Shown: positions 1 through 8,699 of the stretch, piece by piece | Layout: every line of letters starts with the position of its first letter | Position numbering within the stretch: the stretch's first letter is position 1 | Assembly (NCBI GenBank): GCA_038198775.1 | Contig: JBBPZV010000018.1 | Span: forward strand, 1-64,000 | Length of the DNA stretch: 64,000 nt | Reading direction: 5' to 3' | DNA from: JACCYJ01 sp038198775 | GTDB lineage: Bacteria > Actinomycetota > Actinomycetes > Propionibacteriales > Nocardioidaceae | Position numbers and translations under genes: made by a program | Notes under the pieces: model-generated | The model's database searches: none | Told to the model about the DNA's origin: nothing | What the model saw: only the letters and a program-made list of their open reading frames with translations

Positions 1-828
1 CGCGCCCAGGCGACTCCACCCCCCCCCCACCGCGATCCCGGTCGCGTGGCCGCGCGGCTCCCGCACCCTCCCCACCGTGTCGGGCGGTTCACCAGGGGCT
101 GGGGCGGGGGGTTCGCCCTTGCGCCGGCGCGGGCGCCGGCGCCGGCTACTGCTGGACGACGGCTCCCCCGTCCCCTCCCCCTCTGGCTCCTCGCCGGTGT
201 GCGGCTTGCCTTCGGCGACCGGCTCGGCAGTCGGCGCCGTCGCGTCGGCGTCCGACTCGGAGCCTTCGGGTTTGCGCCGCCGACGGCCGCCACGACGGCG
301 ACGGCGACGCGAGGTCTGGGTCGCTTCACCGTCGTCCTCCGGCGGCGAGCCGGGCTGCCCCGAACCGTCGGGCGGCTCCGGACGGCCTTCTTCGACGGCC
401 GGCTCAGCCTGTGGGACGTTGAGCGGGTCGGGCGCCTGGAACACCAAGTCCGCGGCGGGTGCTTCGGTGCTCGCAGCGGCGTCCGCGTCCCGCTTCGTGG
501 TTCGGCGCCGGCTCGTCTTGGCGGGTTCGGCCGGAGCCGCCAGCTCCGGAGAATCCGCCGGCTGCTCCGGAGCAGATTGTTGCGGCGGTGCGGGTTCGGC
601 GTCGGGTGGTGGTGCAGCCTTCGGTGCGCGGCGAGTCGTCCTGCGCTTCGTCGCAGCGGTGGGCGCTCCGGCGGCCGGCTCGTTGCCGTCTCCGGTGGCC
701 GTCTCCACCCCGGCGGCCGGCGGGCCGGCGGGCCGAGACGCCGCCCGGCGTCGGGTGCGTGGTGCGGTTGTCGTCGTGGTGGTCGCTGTGGTGTCCGGGG
801 TCTCGCCCGGGGATTGCTCGTCGAGCAT
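1..828 (-). CDS. rne: Ribonuclease E/G family protein, N-terminal part (runs off the left edge)
   Basis: The reading frame starts at ATG 828 behind a good Shine-Dalgarno (GAGGGAG) and stays open for 276 codons to the window edge, so the protein is cut. The visible part is only a low-complexity extension rich in Ala, Pro, Thr and Arg, with several blocks of seven to eight arginines. Long basic/Pro-rich N-terminal extensions before the S1 and catalytic domains are usual in actinobacterial RNase E/G. The catalytic region is not in this window. The call therefore rests on context: a TIGR03960/TIGR03936 pair directly upstream of rne is a standard actinobacterial order (followed by rplU-rpmA-obgE). 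Function in the family: endonucleolytic mRNA decay and rRNA processing. Confidence 0.72.
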   Translation of the reverse strand, partial: MLDEQSPGETPDTTATTTTTTAPRTRRRAASRPAGPPAAGVETATGDGNEPAAGAPTAATKRRTTRRAPKAAPPPDAEPAPPQQSAPEQPADSPELAAPAEPAKTSRRRTTKRDADAAASTEAPAADLVFQAPDPLNVPQAEPAVEEGRPEPPDGSGQPGSPPEDDGEATQTSRRRRRRGGRRRRKPEGSESDADATAPTAEPVAEGKPHTGEEPEGEGTGEPSSSSSRRRRPRRRKGEPPAPAPGEPPDTVGRVREPRGHATGIAVGGGWSRLGA

Positions 829-989
829 CTGCACTCCCTCGCTCCCGGGCGCACGCGCCACACGAGAGCATGTCGTTTAGCCGCGGCAACCGAGGTCGCC
901 GAGGCCTCAAGCCTTCGGACCGCCGCTGCTCTGCGCGGTTTGCCGGTGGCCTGCCGTGCATCCGACCGCGGTCGACGCCGGCAGGATTG

Positions 990-1745
990 TCACTCCTGCG
1001 GCGTGTCGCGGTCGGACACGAACGGGTCACCAACCGTGCCGGTCGCTGCGTCGAACGGCCCCTGCGCGACCCGGGTCATCATTGCCGGGAGCGGCAGCCG
1101 GAGCCCTGCGACCTCAGCGAGGCCGGCGAGAACATCGTCGGGGCGTACGGACGGCGTACCGTGCCGCAGCACCATGTCGAGTATCGCACACTCCTCAGGT
1201 CGGTCCGGGTCGGGCGCGGTCACGGACACGTCGAGCCGCTGCACGGCCGCCCGGCAGTCGAAGGTCCGCCGCCCCTTCTTGGTCATCCGGGCGACCTCGA
1301 CCCGCTGCAGCCCGAGAAACCGGGAGACCGCGGGGCTCGCGACCTCGACCGCCACCTCGGGCAGCACGACCTCCCAACGGCTGGCTTCCAGCCGCTCCGG
1401 AAGTCCCCCGGCTCCCGTGGTCACCTGCAGCACGTCGAGCCCTCCCGGCAGCGCCTCGTCGAGCGCGGCCCTGACCTCTTCGGGGTCACACCGCCGGGTC
1501 AGCGCGATCTCGAAGAACTCCGCTGCGCTCGCCGCCCCCGTCGGTGCTGCGCCGGCGTACGAGATCCGAGGATGTGGGTGGTAGCCCGAGGAGTACGCCA
1601 CGGGTAGCTGCGCCCTGCGCACGGCCCGTTCGAGGGCCCGCCCGAAGTCACGATGGCTGGCGAAGCGCATCCGGCCGCGCTTGGCGTAACGGACGCGCAG
1701 CCGTTGTGCCACCGGCAGTTGCGGGTGCGGCACTTCCCCGGCCAT
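990..1745 (-). CDS. TIGR03936/DUF2344 family radical-SAM-associated protein
   Basis: A 251-residue protein that opens with the family signature: an Arg-rich first strand followed by MRFASHRDFGRALERA and YSSGYHPHPRIS. It has no radical SAM cysteine cluster of its own. In Actinobacteria and Firmicutes this domain is either fused to, or encoded directly after, a TIGR03960 radical SAM protein, exactly as here (gap 96 bp). The reaction is unknown; a role in RNA or tRNA modification has been guessed in the literature because the pair sits beside rne. The first ATG touches its own Shine-Dalgarno (GGAGGT then ATG), so a start at GTG 1733 is also possible. Confidence 0.88.
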   Translation of the reverse strand: MAGEVPHPQLPVAQRLRVRYAKRGRMRFASHRDFGRALERAVRRAQLPVAYSSGYHPHPRISYAGAAPTGAASAAEFFEIALTRRCDPEEVRAALDEALPGGLDVLQVTTGAGGLPERLEASRWEVVLPEVAVEVASPAVSRFLGLQRVEVARMTKKGRRTFDCRAAVQRLDVSVTAPDPDRPEECAILDMVLRHGTPSVRPDDVLAGLAEVAGLRLPLPAMMTRVAQGPFDAATGTVGDPFVSDRDTPQE

Positions 1746-1841
1746 ACCTCCGAGGGTAGTGCCGCTCCATGTGCGAGGCGGCGCTGACCACCGGCGGTGG
1801 TGCGAAGACGACGGTCCGCGTCGGGCGGCCGGTCGGCTCGC

Positions 1842-3776
1842 TCAGCGGACACCGGCGATCGGCAGCAGGGTGCGCCCGGTCGGGCCGGTCTGGATCTCGG
1901 TGCCCAGCTGGGGGCAGACCCCGCAGTCGAAGCACGGGGTCCACCGACAGTCGTCGACCTCGACCGGGCCGGCCGGGTCGAGGGCGTCGAGCCAGTCCTG
2001 CCATAGCCAGTCCCGGTCGAGGCCGGAGTCGAGGTGGTCCCAGGGCAGCACCTCGGTGCGTTCGCGTTCGCGGGTGGTGTACCAGTCGACGTCGACGGGC
2101 TCGCCGGCCAGCACCTTCTCGGCGCAGCCGGCCCACCGATCGTAGGAGAAGTGCTCGCTCCACCCGTCGAAGCGGCCACCGTCGCGCCACACCGCCTCGA
2201 TGACCCGGCCGACCCGCCGGTCACCGCGGCTGAGCAGGCCTTCGACGATCCCCGGCTTCCCGTCGTGGTAGCGGAAGCCGATCGCGCGCGCGTACCGCTG
2301 GTCGGACCGGACGGTCTCCCGCAGCTTGGCCAGCCGGTCGTCGGTGGTGGCCGCGTCGAGCTGAGCCGCCCACTGGAACGGCGTGTGCGGTTTGGGGACG
2401 AAACCGCCGATCGACACCGTGCAGCGGATGTCGCGCCGGCCGGACACCTCCCGGCCGGTGTCGATGACGCGTTTGGCCAGGTCGGCGATCGCCAGCACGT
2501 CGTCGTCGGTCTCGGTGGGCAGCCCGCACATGAAGTAGAGCTTCACCTGCCGCCAGCCGGCGGAGTACGCCGCCGCGACCGTACGGATGAGGTCGTCCTC
2601 ACTGACCATCTTGTTGATGACGCGGCGCATCCGTTCGCTGCCGCCCTCGGGGGCGAAGGTCAGGCCGGAGCGCCGCCCGTTCCGGCTGAGCTCGTTGGCC
2701 AGCGTGATGTTGAAGGCGTCCACCCGCGTCGACGGCAGCGACAGCGACACGTTGCTGCCCTCGTACCGGTCGGCCAGGCCCTTGGCGATCTCGGCGATCT
2801 CGGAGTGGTCGGCGCTGGACAGGCTCAGCAGGCCGACCTCTTCGAAGCCGGAGCCGGTCAGGCCGGTGTCGACCATCTCGCCGATCGTGGAGATGCTGCG
2901 CTCGCGCACCGGGCGGGTGATCATGCCGGCCTGGCAGAAGCGGCACCCCCGGGTGCAGCCGCGGAAGATCTCCACGCTGTAGCGCTCGTGGACGGTCTCG
3001 GCGAGCGGTACCAGCGGACGCTTGGGGTACGCCCAGGCGTCCAGGTCCATGACGGTGTGCTTGCTCACCGTGCGGGGAACCCCCGCCCGGTTGGGCCGGA
3101 CCGCGGCGAGGCGGCCGTCGGGGTGGTAGTCGACGTCGTAGAACTGCGGGACGTACACCCCTCCGGAGGCAGCCAGCCGGGCCAGCAACTCGACCCGCCC
3201 GCCGGGGCAGCACTCGGCCTTCCACTCCCGGACGACCGCGCTGATCGCGAGCACCACCTCCTCGCCGTCGCCGAGCACGGCGGCGTCCACGAAGTCGGCG
3301 ATCGGCTCGGGGTTGAACGCCGCGTGCCCCCCGGCGACCACGAGCGGGTGGCGGTCGTCGCGGTCGGTGGCGCGCAGCGGGATGCCCGCCAGGTCGAGCG
3401 CGGTCAGCAGGTTGGTGTACCCGAGCTCGGTCGCGAATGACACCCCGAGCAGGTCGAACGCTCCCACCGGGCGGTGCCCGTCGACGGTGAACTGTGCTAT
3501 GCCGTGGGCGCGCATCGCGGCTTCCATGTCGGAGAGCACGGCGTACGTCCGCTCGGCAAGGATCCACTCACGCTCGTTGAGCACCTCGTACAGGATCTGC
3601 AGGCCCTGGTTGGGAAGGCCGACCTCGTACGCGTCGGGGTACATCAGCGCCCACCGGACGCTGACCGCGTCCCAGTCCTTGGTGGCCGAGTTGAGCTCGC
3701 CGCCAACGTACTGGATGGGCTTTTGGACCAGCGGCAGCAGCGGCTCGAGCTGCGCGAACAGCGATGCAACGGCCAC
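1842..3776 (-). CDS. TIGR03960 family B12-binding-type radical SAM protein
   Basis: A 644-residue protein with an N-terminal cobalamin-binding-like Rossmann region (about residues 40-170, containing YPDAYEVGLPNQGLQ) and a radical SAM TIM-barrel. The iron-sulfur motif is the spaced-cysteine form in FRGCTRGCRFCQAG (near residue 277). A cysteine-rich tail (CRWTPCFDCGVCP) lies near the C terminus. It is the usual upstream partner of the DUF2344 protein. Substrate is not established. Start GTG 3776 has a strong site (GGGAGGAC). The leader between rodA and this gene holds one copy of the hairpin repeat described at 3826-3929. Confidence 0.9.
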   Translation of the reverse strand: MAVASLFAQLEPLLPLVQKPIQYVGGELNSATKDWDAVSVRWALMYPDAYEVGLPNQGLQILYEVLNEREWILAERTYAVLSDMEAAMRAHGIAQFTVDGHRPVGAFDLLGVSFATELGYTNLLTALDLAGIPLRATDRDDRHPLVVAGGHAAFNPEPIADFVDAAVLGDGEEVVLAISAVVREWKAECCPGGRVELLARLAASGGVYVPQFYDVDYHPDGRLAAVRPNRAGVPRTVSKHTVMDLDAWAYPKRPLVPLAETVHERYSVEIFRGCTRGCRFCQAGMITRPVRERSISTIGEMVDTGLTGSGFEEVGLLSLSSADHSEIAEIAKGLADRYEGSNVSLSLPSTRVDAFNITLANELSRNGRRSGLTFAPEGGSERMRRVINKMVSEDDLIRTVAAAYSAGWRQVKLYFMCGLPTETDDDVLAIADLAKRVIDTGREVSGRRDIRCTVSIGGFVPKPHTPFQWAAQLDAATTDDRLAKLRETVRSDQRYARAIGFRYHDGKPGIVEGLLSRGDRRVGRVIEAVWRDGGRFDGWSEHFSYDRWAGCAEKVLAGEPVDVDWYTTRERERTEVLPWDHLDSGLDRDWLWQDWLDALDPAGPVEVDDCRWTPCFDCGVCPQLGTEIQTGPTGRTLLPIAGVR

Positions 3777-3825
3777 GGCGTCCTCCCGGCTCGGGTGCGG
3801 CCATCCAGGGTAGCCGCGCTATGGG

Positions 3826-3929
3826 TGCTGCAACGCGGCACGGGTTCGGCGCTTCCAATGGCGGAGCAACGCTTGCAATGGTGTGCAACCCGTTGGGAGT
3901 GTTGCTATCCCAGGTGAACATGGGATAGC
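3826..3929 (-). repeat. Leader-type hairpin repeat, copy 1 of 2
   Basis: Read on the minus strand, this piece begins with GCTATCCCA, an 8-base loop and TGGGATAGC (9-bp stem), then a second imperfect 14-bp hairpin starting AGCAACACTCCCAA and closing TTGCAAGCGTTGCT. It matches copy 2 (12017-12115, plus strand) with 33 of the first 37 bases identical and the same spacing of both stems. It starts 9 bases after the rodA stop and ends about 50 bases before the start of the radical SAM gene, in the same orientation as that gene. Confidence 0.75.
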
Positions 3930-3937
3930 GGCAGCCG

Positions 3938-5137
3938 TCAGCGGCGAGGGTGGGGGGTGGTTGCCAGGCCTGGGCGACGGTCGCTTCGCAAGTGGATGTT
4001 CTGCAGCAGCCCGACCGCCATCAGCGAGGCGAACATCGACGTACCGCCGTACGACACCAGCGGCAGCGGGACCCCGGTCACCGGCATGATGCCGAGGCAC
4101 ATCCCGATGTTCTGGAACGCCTGGAAGCCGAACCAGCAGGCGATCCCGACGGCGGCCAGCCTCCCGAACAGGTCGCCGGTGTGGCGGGCGATGCGCAGCG
4201 TCCGCCAGAGCAGCAGCGCGAACAGCCCGATGATCGCGCCGGCGCCGACCAGGCCGAGCTCCTCCCCGGCCACGGTGAAGATGAAGTCGGTGTGCTGCTC
4301 GGGCACGAACCCCGACTGGGTCTGCGACCCGGAGAACAACCCCTGCCCGAACAGTCCCCCGTTTCCGATCGCGATGCGCGCCTGGATGGTGTTGTAGCCG
4401 GCACCACGGGGGTCGAGCGCGGGGTTGGTGAACGCCTCGAACCGCAGCAGCTGGTAGTGCTGCAGCACCCCCACCGCGATCGCGAGGGTCACCGCGGCGA
4501 CCGCCGCGACCAGCAGGCCCACCATCCACCGCTTGGGTGCGCCGGACAGCGCCACGACGCCGAAGACCGTCGCGGCCAGCACCATCAGCGTCCCCAGGTC
4601 GGGCTGGGCGAGGATCAGCACCGCCGGGATCGCGGCGATCGTCAACGCCGGGACCAGGTCGGAGTCACGCAGCTGGGTTCGGAGCCGACCCTCCGTGCGC
4701 TCAGCGAGGACCAACGCCATCCCGACGATGACTCCGAGCTTCGCGAACTCCGCCGGCTGCACGGACAAGCCTCCGACCAGCAACCACGAGTGCGACCCGT
4801 TGACGGTGGCGCCGACCCCGGGGGCGAAGATCAGCAGCAACCCCGCGATCGAGCCGAGATAGACCACCGGCGCCCACAGCCGCAGCGAGCGGTGGTCGAC
4901 CGCGGTGACGATGCCGGCCAGGACCGCCCCGATTCCCACGTTGACCACCTGCTTGCGCAGGTACGCGGTGGAGTCGCCGCCGGTGATCTCGGGGCGGTTG
5001 GCGGTCGCGGACCACACCAGCAGGCAGCCGATCGCACCCAGCGCCACGACAGCCCCGACGAGCCACCAGTCCAGCCGGCGCCAGACCGGGCGCTGCGCCG
5101 ACCGCTGCGGGGCGGTGGTGGTCCGCAGCGACGTCAC
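3938..5137 (-). CDS. rodA: SEDS-family peptidoglycan glycosyltransferase RodA
   Basis: A 399-residue polytopic membrane protein of the FtsW/RodA/SpoVE (SEDS) family, which polymerises lipid II during lateral wall growth together with PBP2. About ten hydrophobic helices are visible, beginning with WWLVGAVVALGAIGCLLVWS. The SEDS-typical stretch QPDLGTLMVLAAT lies mid-protein, and PLPLVSYGGTSM, a family hallmark, near the C terminus. Start GTG 5137 was chosen because it overlaps the PBP2 stop in a GTGA, implying translational coupling; the open frame upstream of it lies wholly inside the PBP2 gene. It is the last gene of the mre operon. Confidence 0.95.
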   Translation of the reverse strand: MTSLRTTTAPQRSAQRPVWRRLDWWLVGAVVALGAIGCLLVWSATANRPEITGGDSTAYLRKQVVNVGIGAVLAGIVTAVDHRSLRLWAPVVYLGSIAGLLLIFAPGVGATVNGSHSWLLVGGLSVQPAEFAKLGVIVGMALVLAERTEGRLRTQLRDSDLVPALTIAAIPAVLILAQPDLGTLMVLAATVFGVVALSGAPKRWMVGLLVAAVAAVTLAIAVGVLQHYQLLRFEAFTNPALDPRGAGYNTIQARIAIGNGGLFGQGLFSGSQTQSGFVPEQHTDFIFTVAGEELGLVGAGAIIGLFALLLWRTLRIARHTGDLFGRLAAVGIACWFGFQAFQNIGMCLGIMPVTGVPLPLVSYGGTSMFASLMAVGLLQNIHLRSDRRPGLATTPHPRR

Positions 5138-7269
5138 GGGCCGCCTCGCCGGCGCCGGGAGTCCGGCTGGCGTGGCGGCAGCCCAGCCGGCGGTTCGATG
5201 TTGCCGTCGCCCTCGAACCGGGGCAGGCCCCGGGGCGGCTTGGCGCCCGGGATCGCGGCCTGGGCGGTGTCCACCCGCGTCCCGTGGATGCCGTACAGCG
5301 CCTCCCAGATGTTGCGGACGGCGTCGCCTGACGTTCCCGAGCCGGTGCCTCCCTGCTCGATCATCATCACCACGACGTAGTTCTTGTCGTACGACGCGAC
5401 CCAGGAGGTGGTCTGCTTGCCGTACACCTCCGCGGTCCCGGTCTTGGACCGGATCTTTACCTTGTCGAGCGGGAAGCCGACCATCTTCCACGCCATCGTC
5501 CCGACCTTGGCGGTCCCCAGCAGCGCCTGGTCGATGTAGTGCAGGTCCTTGCGCGGCACCGGCACCCGGCCGACCCGCTCGGGAGGGATGCGCCGCAGCA
5601 CCTGGCCGTCGTTGCCCACCACCGCCCGGCCCACGCGCGGGGCGAACAGCGTGCCACCGTTGGACAGTGCGGCATACCCGACCGCGAGCTGCATCGGCGT
5701 CAGCGTGGTGTCGCCCTGCCCGATCGCGAAGTTGACCGCGTCGCCGGCGCGGTACTGCCAGCCGTCGACGCAGAACTCGCGCGCGAACACGTGGAGGTAG
5801 TCGTTGCCCGGCTCCTTCGCGACCTTGCAGTAGTAGTCCTTCATCTGACGCCAGTACCGCATCCGCCAGTGCCGGTCGGCGATCCGGCCGCTGGCCTCAC
5901 CGGGCAGGTCGATCCCGGTTGGGCGGCCGAAGCCGAAGTGCTTGGCGTTCTGGACCAACGGGTCCTTGGTGTCGACGCCGGCGGAGTTCCCACCTTGCGC
6001 GACCCACATCGCGTAGCCGACGCGGTAGAAGAACGTGTCGCAGGAGTACTGCAGCGCCTGGGCGAAGTCGATCATGCCGCGAGACGCCGACTCGTAGTTC
6101 TTGAAGACCCGACCTCCGACGGTGAAGCTCGAGGAGCAGTCCAACCGGGTGGTGCGCGAATAGCCGTTGGACAGCGCTCCGGCGGTGGTGAACGGCTTGA
6201 ACGTCGAACCCGGTGCCAGCTGCGCCTGAGTCGGCCGGGACAGCAGCGGCTCGTCGGCGCGCTTGGAGTACAGCTGGCGCAGGTGCCGGTCGCTGATGCC
6301 GCCCACCCACACACCGGGGTTGTAGGTCGGATAGCTGGCCATCGCCACCACCCGGCCGTTCTTCGGATCGAGGACCACGACCGAGCCAGAGGTGGCCTGG
6401 TAGTCGCGGCCGGTGACGGGGTCGAGCGTCCGGCGCGCGGTCGTGATGGCGCTGTGCAGCTGGCGCTCGACGACCGACTGCACCCGTGCGTCGATGCTGG
6501 TCACGAGCGTGTCACCAGGCGTCGGCGCGGTGACCGCGCCCGGACCGAGGGAGCGGCCCATCGAGTCGACCGAGACTCCGGTCGTGCCCGGGACACCTCG
6601 CAGGTATCTGTCGTACTCACGCTCGAGCCCGGATCGGCCGACCAGCGACCCGGCATCCAGGGTCGGGTTGGCGTCGGCCTGGGCGCGGGCGTACTCGTCG
6701 GAGGTGATCGGGGTCAGGTAGCCGAGGACGTGGGCGGCGTTCACACCGAACGGGTGGGGGTACGAGCGCACGCTGCGCTGTTCGGCGGTGACCGCGGGGA
6801 AGTCCTCACCGCGCTCCTGGATGGCCAGCGCCACCGACTGGGAGACGTCCTCGGCCACCGGCACCGGCTGGTAGGGGGACCCGTTCCAGCACAGCGGTGG
6901 GCGCAGCGCCCCGGGCTCCCCGCACAGCTTGGTGCGCGCCATCACGGTGCGGTAGGGCTGGTGGACGGTGTCGGCGAGCCGGTGCAGCAGCGCCGTCTGC
7001 GCGGAGGGCGCCAGCCGGGCCAAGGCGGTGCGGTCGACCGAGACGACCCACGTGGTGCGGCTGGCGGCCAGCGGGCGTCCCATCGCGTCGACGATCAGCC
7101 CCCGCTGCGGCTGCACCACCACGTTCTGGACCGCGTTGTCGGCGGCCTGGGCTCGGTAGCTGTCCCCGCTGGCGATCTGCAGGTACCAGAGCCGAGCGAA
7201 CAGCGTGACGAACAACGACATGACAAGGATCTGCACGACGACGAGCCGGGGCCGGACCGGGCCGGTCAC
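5134..7269 (-). CDS. mrdA: Penicillin-binding protein 2 (elongasome transpeptidase)
   Basis: A 711-residue class B PBP: short cytoplasmic tail, one transmembrane helix (VVVQILVMSLFVTLFARLWY), dimerisation/pedestal domain and transpeptidase domain. The three active-site motifs are present: STFK in APGSTFKPF (about residue 356), SCD in YSCDTFFYRVG (about 410) and KTG in SKTGTAEVYG (about 606). It crosslinks peptidoglycan made by RodA. Start GTG 7269 overlaps the mreD stop as GTGA, and its stop overlaps rodA the same way. An apparently longer upstream frame is just read-through of mreD in another frame. Confidence 0.95.
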   Translation of the reverse strand: MTGPVRPRLVVVQILVMSLFVTLFARLWYLQIASGDSYRAQAADNAVQNVVVQPQRGLIVDAMGRPLAASRTTWVVSVDRTALARLAPSAQTALLHRLADTVHQPYRTVMARTKLCGEPGALRPPLCWNGSPYQPVPVAEDVSQSVALAIQERGEDFPAVTAEQRSVRSYPHPFGVNAAHVLGYLTPITSDEYARAQADANPTLDAGSLVGRSGLEREYDRYLRGVPGTTGVSVDSMGRSLGPGAVTAPTPGDTLVTSIDARVQSVVERQLHSAITTARRTLDPVTGRDYQATSGSVVVLDPKNGRVVAMASYPTYNPGVWVGGISDRHLRQLYSKRADEPLLSRPTQAQLAPGSTFKPFTTAGALSNGYSRTTRLDCSSSFTVGGRVFKNYESASRGMIDFAQALQYSCDTFFYRVGYAMWVAQGGNSAGVDTKDPLVQNAKHFGFGRPTGIDLPGEASGRIADRHWRMRYWRQMKDYYCKVAKEPGNDYLHVFAREFCVDGWQYRAGDAVNFAIGQGDTTLTPMQLAVGYAALSNGGTLFAPRVGRAVVGNDGQVLRRIPPERVGRVPVPRKDLHYIDQALLGTAKVGTMAWKMVGFPLDKVKIRSKTGTAEVYGKQTTSWVASYDKNYVVVMMIEQGGTGSGTSGDAVRNIWEALYGIHGTRVDTAQAAIPGAKPPRGLPRFEGDGNIEPPAGLPPRQPDSRRRRGGP

Positions 7270-7787
7270 GCGGACGCCCAGCGGGAGGTCATCGGAGCCA
7301 GCCGCGCCAGCAACCAGGCGACGCCCGGGACTACCAGCGGGGTGATGGCGACGTCGTACAGCACCGCCGTCGGAACCACGGTTAGCACGCGGGCGACGCT
7401 GACGCCGGGGTCGTCGAGCACGATCCCGGTCAGTGCGAAGGCCGACGTGGCGACGAAGGCGCTGGCGGCAACCGTCACCACTGCAGCGACGGCGCTGCGG
7501 TCGGCGTCGAGGCGGACCAGCCCGGCGAGGTAACCGGCCACCACCAGCGACAGCGCCCAACGCCCAGCGGTGTGGTCGGCTGGGGGGGCAAGGTCCAGGG
7601 CGAGCCCGGCGACGAAGCCGAGGGCGGCGGCGTACTCGGGCCCCCGCACCAGCGCCGCGGCCACGACGACCAGCAGCACGACGTCGGGAACCACACCGTT
7701 GACCGCGAACGTGGCGAAGAAGCCGACCTGCAGATTGACGGCGAGGACCACCAGCCCCGCCATGACCGCGGTCCGCAGCACGGTCAC
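7266..7787 (-). CDS. mreD: Rod shape-determining membrane protein MreD
   Basis: A 173-residue, almost wholly hydrophobic protein with about five membrane helices, typical of MreD in size and composition, lying in the invariant mreC-mreD-PBP2 position. It starts at GTG 7787, overlapping the mreC stop by four bases, and its own stop overlaps the PBP2 start. MreD links cytoplasmic MreB and MreC to RodA/PBP2. MreD sequences diverge strongly, so position carries much of the evidence. Confidence 0.9.
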   Translation of the reverse strand: MTVLRTAVMAGLVVLAVNLQVGFFATFAVNGVVPDVVLLVVVAAALVRGPEYAAALGFVAGLALDLAPPADHTAGRWALSLVVAGYLAGLVRLDADRSAVAAVVTVAASAFVATSAFALTGIVLDDPGVSVARVLTVVPTAVLYDVAITPLVVPGVAWLLARLAPMTSRWASA

Positions 7788-8692
7788 CGGGAGCCTGCCC
7801 CGGCGGCCCGTGCCGCGGTGCGACCGGAGCCGCGGCCCACGACCACCGAAACGAGGTCGAGTGCCGTGAAGTCCACGAACGGACGTACGGTCGAGACCGT
7901 CGACTGTTCACGCGGGCTGGTCTGTACCGTCTCGACCCGTCCCACCGGGACCCCGGCGACGTAGGGCCGACCGTTGCGAGAGCCCCAGGTAACCACCGTG
8001 TCCCCGGGCCGCGGGCGGGCGGTGCGGTCGAGCGTGGTGAGCGTGAGTCGACCGTCCCCCGAGAGGTTGCCGTCGCCGGTGAGGAACCCGAGCTCCAGGC
8101 TCGATCCCACCCGTCCCCCGACGACCGAGTTCGCGTCGACGACAAGCAGCACCGTGGCGTTGCTGCGGCCAGCCCTGACCACGCGTCCCACCAACCCATC
8201 GGCGTTGAGGACGGTCATGTCCGGCCGGACGCCGTCGGAGCTGCCCACATCGATCGTGACCGTGCGGGAGAACGCCTGCGCCGGACCGACCGCGACGACA
8301 GCGGCCGGCACCAGCGAGAGTCGTGCGTTCCGGCTGAGCGTGCGCATCGTCGCCAGCTCACCGCGCTGGTGGCGGCGCAGACCAGCTGTTTCCAGGGAAC
8401 TCTGCAGTGCGGCGTTACGGGCCGCGAGAGCGGCGTTTCGGGTGCGCAGCCGCGAAACCCCGGAGACGTAGTCGCGCACCGCGGTGAGCGGCCGGGTCGC
8501 CGCGCTCAGCTCGGACTGCACGGGCCCGAACACGTCCCCGACAACGGTGCGCAACCGGTTCGCGGGTGAGTCGGCGCCGGTTCCGGCGTCGACGCTCATA
8601 ACCGTGAGCGCCGCCAACACCAGCAGGATCGGAGCGGTACGAGGGCGGCGTGAGGCCCGAGGGCGCCGGGAGGAACGGGGCAGCAACGACAT
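7784..8692 (-). CDS. mreC: Rod shape-determining protein MreC
   Basis: A 302-residue bitopic protein: a basic N-terminus (SRRPRASRRPRTAP), one transmembrane helix (ILLVLAALTVMSVDAG), a coiled coil around residues 70-105 (LRTRNAALAARNAALQSSLE) and two beta-barrel domains containing GVRPDMTVLNADGLVGRVV. MreC scaffolds the elongation machinery in the periplasm-like space and activates PBP2. It starts at ATG 8692, 7 bases after the mreB stop, and overlaps mreD by four bases. Confidence 0.95.
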   Translation of the reverse strand: MSLLPRSSRRPRASRRPRTAPILLVLAALTVMSVDAGTGADSPANRLRTVVGDVFGPVQSELSAATRPLTAVRDYVSGVSRLRTRNAALAARNAALQSSLETAGLRRHQRGELATMRTLSRNARLSLVPAAVVAVGPAQAFSRTVTIDVGSSDGVRPDMTVLNADGLVGRVVRAGRSNATVLLVVDANSVVGGRVGSSLELGFLTGDGNLSGDGRLTLTTLDRTARPRPGDTVVTWGSRNGRPYVAGVPVGRVETVQTSPREQSTVSTVRPFVDFTALDLVSVVVGRGSGRTAARAAGAGSR

Positions 8693-8699
8693 GTCGGCC

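Noticed and set aside
1..828. Arg-block-rich sequence as a tandem DNA repeat
   Set aside because: The repetitiveness follows from runs of Arg/Ala/Pro codons in an RNase E-type extension; no fixed repeat unit exists at the DNA level.
46..1607. Long plus-strand open frames (up to 512 codons) at the left edge
   Set aside because: They run antisense to rne and the DUF2344 gene, consist of Arg/Ala/Pro-rich nonsense and match no family; typical shadows in very GC-rich DNA.
2034..3440. Plus-strand frame of 468 codons
   Set aside because: Antisense to the radical SAM gene, Asp/Val/Gly-rich and without domains. The minus-strand protein has an intact iron-sulfur motif.
5539..7533. Plus-strand frame of 664 codons
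   Set aside because: Lies antisense over PBP2, which carries all three transpeptidase motifs; the plus frame has none.
7270..8199. N-terminal extension of PBP2 upstream of GTG 7269
   Set aside because: It reads through mreD and mreC in another frame; the GTGA junction and the start of the transmembrane helix fix the true start.
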